Origin: Solicola gregarius
Lineage (GTDB): Bacteria > Actinomycetota > Actinomycetes > Propionibacteriales > Nocardioidaceae
Length of the DNA stretch: 64,000 bases
Reading direction: 5' to 3'
Assembly (NCBI RefSeq): GCF_025790165.1
Contig: NZ_CP094970.1
Coordinates: forward strand, 496,001-560,000
A model generated the notes under the pieces. The model had not been told where the DNA came from. It searched no databases and worked only from the letters and a program-made list of their open reading frames with translations. The number at the start of each line of letters is the position of its first letter. Position 1 is the stretch's first letter. Shown one piece after another: positions 58,824-64,000 of the stretch. Position numbers and translations under genes: made by a program.

Positions 58824-59648
58824 ATGACCGTTGACGTCCGATCACAGACTCTCGACGAGCCGACCGCCGGGGAGCACACGGACCTCTCGCCCGACGAGGT
58901 CAAACGCCTTACCCGGCGAGCATTCGACCGACTCATCGCCCTCGGCGACGGCGCCGAGCGGGATCGCGTACGTGCCCAGCTCGTCTCGTTGCACCTCCCC
59001 CTTGTAGAGCATCTCGCCCGCCGCTTCCGCAACCGCGGCGAACCACACGACGACCTGGTCCAGGTCGGGGTCATCGGCCTGATCAAGTCGATCGACCGCT
59101 TCGAGTGCACACGCGGGGTCGAGTTCTCGACGTACGCGACGCCCACCGTCGTCGGCGAGATAAAGCGACACTTCCGCGACAAGGGTTGGTCGATCCGGGT
59201 CCCCCGCCGGCTACAGGAGATGCGGCTCTCGCTGGCGAGCGCGACGGCAGACCTCACCCAGCTACTCGGACGCTCACCCACCGTCGGGGAGCTCGCCGAA
59301 CAGCTCGAGGTCGCCGAGGAGGAAGTCCTCGAAGGCCTCGAGTCGGCGAACGCGTACTCGACGTTGTCGCTTGACGCACCTGAGTCTCGTGGCGAGGACG
59401 GCCCGAGCATGGCCGACGCGATCGGCACCGAGGACAAGGAGCTCGAGCAGGTTGAGTACCGGGAGTCGCTCAAACCCCTGCTGGCCGCGCTCGAACCGCG
59501 AGACCGGCGCATTCTGTCGCTGCGGTTCTTCCATCAGATGACGCAGTCACAGATCGCGCACGAGATCGGCCTGTCGCAGATGCACGTGTCGCGACTGCTC
59601 GCACGCACGCTCGACCAGTTGCGGGTGGGCCTGCAAGACACCGCCTGA
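58824..59648 (+). CDS. sigF: RNA polymerase sigma factor, SigF/SigB/SigG group
   Basis: A 274-residue group 3 sigma-70 factor for stress or stationary-phase genes. Region 2 reads HDDLVQVGVIGLIKSIDRFECTRGVEFSTYATPTVVGEIKRHFRDKGW; region 3 has SIRVPRRLQEMRLSLASATADL; region 4 ends in the helix-turn-helix MTQSQIAHEIGLSQMHVSRLLARTLDQLR. It is encoded right after its anti-sigma kinase, the usual rsbW-sigF arrangement. Its own promoter in the gene upstream was not identified. Confidence 0.93.
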   Translation: MTVDVRSQTLDEPTAGEHTDLSPDEVKRLTRRAFDRLIALGDGAERDRVRAQLVSLHLPLVEHLARRFRNRGEPHDDLVQVGVIGLIKSIDRFECTRGVEFSTYATPTVVGEIKRHFRDKGWSIRVPRRLQEMRLSLASATADLTQLLGRSPTVGELAEQLEVAEEEVLEGLESANAYSTLSLDAPESRGEDGPSMADAIGTEDKELEQVEYRESLKPLLAALEPRDRRILSLRFFHQMTQSQIAHEIGLSQMHVSRLLARTLDQLRVGLQDTA

Positions 59649-59660
59649 GCGGCGGACGGC

Positions 59661-60095
59661 TCAGTCGCCACGCCGGTCGTCGGTCGTCAGCGCCTCCGTC
59701 GTCGCCGGGGCCAGTAGTGCGACCAACGCGATGAGAGCGACGACGAGCAGCACGATGGCAGCGATTGGCGGGGAGAGGGTGCGGAAGTTCCAGGCGAGCC
59801 CGAGCGTGATCAGCTGCGCGAGCACGATGGGCCCTCGGGCCCATGACGCACGTCGCCGCAGCGCGATCGCGCAGACCGCGAGCCCGGCGCCGATCGCGAT
59901 GAAGAACACTCCCGTGCTGATTGCGAGCCCGAGCCGATCCGCCTTTGCAGACAGGAGTTCGAGCACCGCGAACGCGAACAGGGCAACGGCCTGCAGGCCG
60001 ACGACGAGGCAGGCGACGAGCAGGTACGGGCCGGCGGCATCCTTGCCCCCGCCGGGGTCACTCTGCGTCACTTTCGCCCCGCGATCATCGGCCAC
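59661..60095 (-). CDS. Membrane protein of unknown function (four helices)
   Basis: A 144-residue protein with four predicted transmembrane helices (about 23-49, 53-77, 84-103 and 108-128) between short polar ends (MADDRGAKVTQSDPGG and TTEALTTDDRRGD). No family is recognised. It ends 12 bases from the convergent sigF stop. Without motifs no function is proposed. Confidence 0.72.
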   Translation of the reverse strand: MADDRGAKVTQSDPGGGKDAAGPYLLVACLVVGLQAVALFAFAVLELLSAKADRLGLAISTGVFFIAIGAGLAVCAIALRRRASWARGPIVLAQLITLGLAWNFRTLSPPIAAIVLLVVALIALVALLAPATTEALTTDDRRGD

Positions 60096-60345
60096 TCACG
60101 CAGCGTACGCGGCACATGTGATCGACCGAACAGGGCCAACACCCTTGTGTCTTTCGGCAATTGTTGACACGATTGGTGTTAATGCGTCCAAGGCGCGCTT
60201 ACTCGGGGCGCCCTGGAAACGGGATTCACAGGTGCCCAACTGCGTGTATCACATTCAGGGTACCCCCAAGCGTTCGTGAACAGATCACTGACCCTTTCAG
60301 TGCCCGGGAACGTCGGGCCCTGACGAATGAAGAGGAGACGCCCTC

Positions 60346-60597
60346 GTGGATTGGCGTAACCGCTCCGCGTGTCTCGACGAAGACCCGGAGCTGTTCTTCC
60401 CGATCGGCAACACCGGCCCCGCGATCATGCAGATCGAGGAGGCCAAAGTGGTGTGCCGTCGCTGCGAGGTGCGCGAGCAGTGTCTTGCCTGGGCGCTCGA
60501 GTCCGGTCAGGATCACGGCGTGTGGGGCGGAATGTCGGAAGACGAGCGCCGCGCGCTCAAGCGCCGCAACGCACGCGCCCGCATTCGCACCGCTTAG
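60346..60597 (+). CDS. whiB1: WhiB1-type iron-sulfur transcriptional regulator
   Basis: An 83-residue Wbl protein with four cysteines, Cys9, Cys37, Cys40 and Cys46, ligating a [4Fe-4S] cluster, followed by the G(V/I)WGG turn (GVWGGMSEDERR) and a basic C-terminal tail (LKRRNARARIRTA) that contacts DNA. The motif MDWRNRSACLDEDPELFFP and the overall match to mycobacterial WhiB1, which senses nitric oxide and binds the primary sigma factor, support the name. The GTG start has GAGGAG nine bases upstream. The 250-base leader holds a TTGACA hexamer near 60164, without a clear minus-10. A terminator follows. Confidence 0.93.
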   Translation: MDWRNRSACLDEDPELFFPIGNTGPAIMQIEEAKVVCRRCEVREQCLAWALESGQDHGVWGGMSEDERRALKRRNARARIRTA

Positions 60598-60610
60598 CAC
60601 GGAGTCGGCA

Positions 60611-60643
60611 AAGCCCCGCGGTCGCCGTAGGCCCGCGGGGCTT
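60611..60643 (+). terminator. Terminator hairpin after whiB1
   Basis: An 11-bp perfect stem (AAGCCCCGCGG and its complement) with an 11-base loop, 13 bases after the whiB1 stop. It is also between the convergent whiB1 and pdtaS genes. No T-run follows. Confidence 0.8.
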
Positions 60644-60672
60644 ACGCATGTCCGCGTACGCCCACATCGACG

Positions 60673-62133
60673 CTAGGGCGACGGAATCTCCACGGTGACG
60701 ACCGTCCCCGAACCGGGGTCGGACGCGAACGACAGCTCCCCACCCAGCTCCGTCTCCACCAACGCCGACACGATCGAGATGCCGAGGCTGGACAGCGTTG
60801 CGGCGTCGAAGTTCTCCGGAAGGCCACGACCGTCGTCGGCGATCTCGACGACGAGACGCGAAGCGCCTCGGTTGACGTGCATCGCGATCGTCCCGTTCGG
60901 CTCGTCGAAGGCATGCTCGGCGGCATTCTGCATCAGCTCGGTGATCACCATGGCGAGCGGTGTCGCCACCTCACCCGGCAGCACGCCGAAGGAGCCGCTG
61001 CGCGTCGTACGTACGGGCCGCGCCGCCGACGCGACGTCGGCGACCATCGACCCGAGGCGGTCGGCGATGTCGTCGAAGTCGACGGCCTCGTCGAAGCTCT
61101 GGCTCAGGGTCTCGTGCACGATCGCGATCGAACCGACGCGACGTTCGGCCTCTTCCAGCGCCTGCCGGCCCTCGGGCACGTTGATGCGGCGAGCCTGGAG
61201 CCGCAGCAGGGCAGCGACGGTCTGCAGGTTGTTCTTCACGCGGTGATGGATCTCCCGGATCGTCGCCTCCTTGCTCATCAGCTCACGCTCGCGTCTGCGC
61301 AGCTCGGTGACGTCGCGCAGCAGGATGAGCGCGCCGGAGGGCCCCTCGTCGGAGATCAGCGGGATCGTACGCGCCATCAGGAACGCCGCGTCGCTCTCCA
61401 GCTCGACCTCCTGCGGCACCTGCCCCCGGAACGCGGTCACCACCGCCGCATCCGTCGGCGCGCGACCGAGGTCGACCAGCTCGGCGGTGATCTCGGCGAG
61501 CTCCACGTCGAGCAGATCGCCGGTGAGCCCGAGGCGCCGGTATGCCGAGATCGCGTTCGGGCTCGCGTACGTCACGGAGCCGTCCGCGTCGGTACGCAGG
61601 AACCCGTCGCCGACCCGTGGTGAGTCGGCGGTCTCCGAGACCTCGCCTGGCGTCGGGAACCGCCCTGCCGCGATCATCTTCGTCAGCTCGGCGGCGGTGT
61701 CGAGGTAGGACAGCTCGAGGCGGCTCGGGGTGCGTACGCCCAGTAGGTTCGTGTTGCGCGCGATGACGCCGAGCACCCGCTTGCCCCGTCGGACGGGGAG
61801 CGCCTCGACGCGCACCGGCACCTCGTCATGCCACTCGGGATCGCCCTCGCGCACGATCCGCTCCTCGTCCCAGGCCTGGTCCAGGATCGCCCGCCGACCC
61901 TTGGGCACGAACGCACCGACGAGGTCGTCGGGGAACGACGTCGGAGCGGTCGTCGGCCGCATCTGTGCCCCGGCCCAGAACCCCTTGCCCTCCGCATCGG
62001 GAAGCCAGAGGACGAGATCGGCGAAGGAGAGGTCGGCGAGGATCTGCCAGTCGGAGATGAGCCTGTGCAGCCAGTACAGATCGCTGTCGTCGAGGGTGGT
62101 CTGATGCCGCGCAAGATCGTCCAGGGAGGGCAC
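60673..62133 (-). CDS. pdtaS: Sensor histidine kinase, PdtaS-like (HisKA_2 family)
   Basis: A 486-residue soluble kinase. The order is a GAF-like N-terminal domain (about 1-150, with NTNLLGVRTPSRLELSYLDTAAELT), a PAS-like region (about 175-290, FLRTDADGSVTYASPNAISAY, then RDVTELRRRERELMSKEATI), the HisKA_2 phospho-acceptor IREIHHRVKNNLQTVAALLRLQARR, and the ATPase with TELMQNAAEHAF, ADDGRGLPENF and GSGTVVTVEIP. This fits PdtaS, which in mycobacteria pairs with the RNA-binding regulator PdtaR; that gene is not in the window. GTG start; AGGTGG lies upstream. Confidence 0.9.
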   Translation of the reverse strand: MPSLDDLARHQTTLDDSDLYWLHRLISDWQILADLSFADLVLWLPDAEGKGFWAGAQMRPTTAPTSFPDDLVGAFVPKGRRAILDQAWDEERIVREGDPEWHDEVPVRVEALPVRRGKRVLGVIARNTNLLGVRTPSRLELSYLDTAAELTKMIAAGRFPTPGEVSETADSPRVGDGFLRTDADGSVTYASPNAISAYRRLGLTGDLLDVELAEITAELVDLGRAPTDAAVVTAFRGQVPQEVELESDAAFLMARTIPLISDEGPSGALILLRDVTELRRRERELMSKEATIREIHHRVKNNLQTVAALLRLQARRINVPEGRQALEEAERRVGSIAIVHETLSQSFDEAVDFDDIADRLGSMVADVASAARPVRTTRSGSFGVLPGEVATPLAMVITELMQNAAEHAFDEPNGTIAMHVNRGASRLVVEIADDGRGLPENFDAATLSSLGISIVSALVETELGGELSFASDPGSGTVVTVEIPSP

Positions 62134-62185
62134 CCGTCACCACCTGTCTGGTCCGTCACACGGGTGGCGTGCGACGATATGGGCC

Positions 62186-63112
62186 GTGTCCGAATCGTAC
62201 TGGCAAGCCGTCATGAACTCGGGCATGCACGTACCTCGAGACCGCCCTCTGGACGAGCTGACCACCGAGCTCGTCGCCATGCTCGGACACCCGAACCCAC
62301 GATGGCGCGACGACACCGCATACCCGCTGCTCGCGAGCTGGATCCGCGACGGCGAGTACGACGACCTGCTGGTCGGGCTCGGCGACGGCATCGCCCGCGG
62401 GCTTCGCAACGGCCTCGGCGGCGACGGTGACGAGAGCGTGCTGCGCCGTTCGTTCAGCGCGCTGGTGCTCGGGGAGATCATCAACCGCGACAACAACGCA
62501 CTGCTGCTGTCGTCGAGACCGATCATGCGTTGGGGCGACGAGGCCACCTCGTGGCTCGTACGCGAGCAGGACCTTCGCGGCTGGGTCCACGGCCGCGGAT
62601 GGGCCCACGCGATCGCGCACGGCGCCGACCTGTTCGGCGCGCTCGCACGCTCGAGGCACCTTGCGCAGATGGAGCTCACGGTGATGCTCGACGTCATTGC
62701 CGACCGCCTCCTCGCACCGACGAAGTACGTGTGGCGCCACGGCGAGGTCGACCGCCTCGCGTACACCGTGATCGTCATCCTGCAGCGCGGCAAGGTGCCG
62801 CTGAACATCCTCGAGCCCTGGATCGCCCGCCTGGGTGCCGGGGTACGACCCGCGCGTCGTCGCGGTGAGTCACCGAGCGAGTGGCCGACCATCGAGGCCC
62901 AGAACACCTCGAACTTCCTTCGCGGGTTGTACGTTCAGCTCGCCCTCGGCGTCCAAGGGCTCCCCGACCTGCGCGACGATGCGGAGCTGTTCAAGGATCC
63001 GCCGACGAACCGTGCCGACCTGCTGCTGGCGATCCTCGACCAGATCCGCGCCGAGAGTCCGTGGTTGTTCACACCCGGCTCGGGAAGGCGTACGCTCCCT
63101 CCCGGACCGTGA
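62186..63112 (+). CDS. DUF2785-family protein
   Basis: A 308-residue, mostly helical soluble protein. WRDDTAYPLLASWIRDGEYDDLL, SFSALVLGEIINRDN, GRGWAHAIAHGADLF and DRLLAPTKYVWRHGEVDRLAY fit the DUF2785 family, whose role is unknown. The repeated alpha-helical pattern suggests a HEAT- or TPR-like array. GTG start; it is divergent from the pdtaS gene with a 52-base gap. The end is marked by a basic, Pro- and Gly-rich tail. Confidence 0.8.
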   Translation: MSESYWQAVMNSGMHVPRDRPLDELTTELVAMLGHPNPRWRDDTAYPLLASWIRDGEYDDLLVGLGDGIARGLRNGLGGDGDESVLRRSFSALVLGEIINRDNNALLLSSRPIMRWGDEATSWLVREQDLRGWVHGRGWAHAIAHGADLFGALARSRHLAQMELTVMLDVIADRLLAPTKYVWRHGEVDRLAYTVIVILQRGKVPLNILEPWIARLGAGVRPARRRGESPSEWPTIEAQNTSNFLRGLYVQLALGVQGLPDLRDDAELFKDPPTNRADLLLAILDQIRAESPWLFTPGSGRRTLPPGP

Positions 63113-63138
63113 TCTCGCTCACTCCGGACGGAGCCGCC

Positions 63139-63399
63139 ATGGCTGATCGACCTCCCGCGGCGCCACGACGCGGACCCCTGCTGATAGCGGGTGTCTGTCT
63201 GGCGATCGGCATCATTCTTCCGTTGCTCGTCAGCACGTACACGAGGGTCGACCCGCAGCTGTGGGGCATCCCGTTCTTCTACTGGTACCAGTTCCTGCTG
63301 GTCATCATCACGGTCGTGCTGACCTCGATCGCGTACCGGTTCACGCTGCGGTACGAGCAAGCGCGGCGGGCGTATGAGAAGCAGAAGGGGGAGATCTGA
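63139..63399 (+). CDS. DUF3311-family small membrane protein
   Basis: An 86-residue protein with two predicted helices (about 14-34 and 47-70), with PQLWGIPFFYWYQFLLVIITVVLTSIAYRF between them, characteristic of the DUF3311 family. These small proteins are usually encoded right before a sodium:solute symporter and may be an accessory subunit. GGAG lies five bases before the ATG. The stop overlaps the symporter start by one base (TGATG), supporting a pair. Confidence 0.85.
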   Translation: MADRPPAAPRRGPLLIAGVCLAIGIILPLLVSTYTRVDPQLWGIPFFYWYQFLLVIITVVLTSIAYRFTLRYEQARRAYEKQKGEI

Positions 63400-64000
63400 T
63401 GTCGGACGTCGATGGCATCGCCCTCACCGTCTTCCTGTTCTTCTTCATCGTCGTCACCGTGATGGGCTTCCTCGCGGCCAGGTGGCGTCGTGCGACAACC
63501 CTCGACAGCCTCGACGAATGGGGTCTCGGCGGCCGCAAGTTCGGGACGTTCGTCGCGTGGTTCCTGATCGGCGGCGACATCTACACCGCGTACACGTTCA
63601 TCGCCGTGCCGGCAACGCTCTACGCCGGCAGCCTGGTGGGCTTCTTCGCGGTGCCGTACACGATCGTGCTGTACCCGATCATCTTCATCTTCCTGCCCCG
63701 CTTGTGGTCGGTCTCGCACCGACACCGCTACGTGACGCCGGCCGACTTCGTACGCGGCCGCTACGACTCGCGGCCGCTGATGCTCGCGGTCGCCTTCACC
63801 GGCATCCTCGCCACGATGCCGTACATCGCACTGCAGCTGGTCGGCATCCAGGCCGTGCTCGACGTCATGGGCATCGGCGGCGGCGACGCGAACTGGTTCC
63901 AGAAGGACCTCCCGCTGTTCATCGCGTTCGCGATCCTGGCGGCGTACACGTACTCCTCCGGACTACGCGCACCGGCGCTGATCGCGTTCGTCAAGGACGC
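63399..64000 (+). CDS. Sodium:solute symporter (SSS family), 5' part
   Basis: The first about 200 residues of a polytopic transporter; the gene runs past the window. DEWGLGGRKFGTFVAWFLIGGDIYTAYTFIAVPATLYAGS and SVSHRHRYVTPADFVRGRYDSRPL fit the SSS family, in particular those paired with DUF3311, often monocarboxylate or pantothenate type. Six helices are visible so far. The substrate cannot be given from this part. Confidence 0.9.
   Translation, partial: MSDVDGIALTVFLFFFIVVTVMGFLAARWRRATTLDSLDEWGLGGRKFGTFVAWFLIGGDIYTAYTFIAVPATLYAGSLVGFFAVPYTIVLYPIIFIFLPRLWSVSHRHRYVTPADFVRGRYDSRPLMLAVAFTGILATMPYIALQLVGIQAVLDVMGIGGGDANWFQKDLPLFIAFAILAAYTYSSGLRAPALIAFVKD

Overview
This window looks like a chromosomal core segment of a high-GC actinobacterium. 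Family-level features point there: a WhiB1-type Fe-S regulator, a fused 2-oxoglutarate decarboxylase/dehydrogenase (Kgd), L-lysine 6-aminotransferase, a SigF/SigB-type sigma factor with its anti-sigma kinase, a PdtaS-type histidine kinase and an actinobacterial DUF2550 gene after atpC. Frequent CGTACG-type codon pairs and the valine catabolism genes would suit Propionibacteriales/Nocardioidaceae, but that placement is inference. No phage, plasmid, transposase or CRISPR locus was seen.

Layout. 1-6774 (+): two peptide-type ABC transporter ATPases (the first cut by the window edge) and a very large single-chain biotin-dependent acyl-CoA carboxylase. 6775-9497: a STAS protein, a small membrane protein with a PduO-type cobalamin adenosyltransferase, and two secreted proteins. 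9622-32818 (-): a long housekeeping block whose gene order from argS to DUF2550 matches the mycobacterial one: argS-lysA-hom-thrC-thrB-rho-(pentapeptide, methyltransferase, glutathione peroxidase)-rpmE-prfA-prmC-sua5-wecA-atpI-atpZ-atpBEFHAGDC-DUF2550. 33015-45430: accessory genes, including three TetR regulators, an SDR enzyme, a single-domain response regulator, tRNA-Arg(CCG), an Nramp-like transporter, a Nudix hydrolase, a LOG protein, lysine aminotransferase, a metallo-beta-lactamase-fold protein, LysE and MFS exporters and an aldo/keto reductase. 45670-55428 (+): kgd, a MarR regulator and a tightly overlapping valine-type catabolic operon. 55431-64000: quinone-oxidoreductase-like enzyme, lipoprotein, malic enzyme, rsbW-sigF, whiB1, pdtaS, a DUF2785 gene, and a DUF3311/sodium-solute symporter pair cut by the window end.

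Functional logic. The minus-strand block joins aspartate-family amino acid synthesis (hom, thrC, thrB, lysA), translation (argS, rpmE, prfA, prmC, sua5), transcription termination (rho) and ATP synthase. The 50-55 kb operon encodes successive steps from isobutyryl-CoA to 3-hydroxyisobutyrate and methylmalonate semialdehyde. Kgd and malic enzyme are central carbon steps, and the fused carboxylase would supply an extended acyl-CoA.

Quality caveat. Three conserved genes (atpA, GPx, argS) each carry one apparent single-base indel beside a short homopolymer. Sequencing or assembly error is the simplest explanation. The least ordinary observations are the eukaryote-like carboxylase architecture, the charged pentapeptide-repeat insert in Rho, an Nramp-family protein without the usual metal-site motifs, and several long intergenic inverted repeats.
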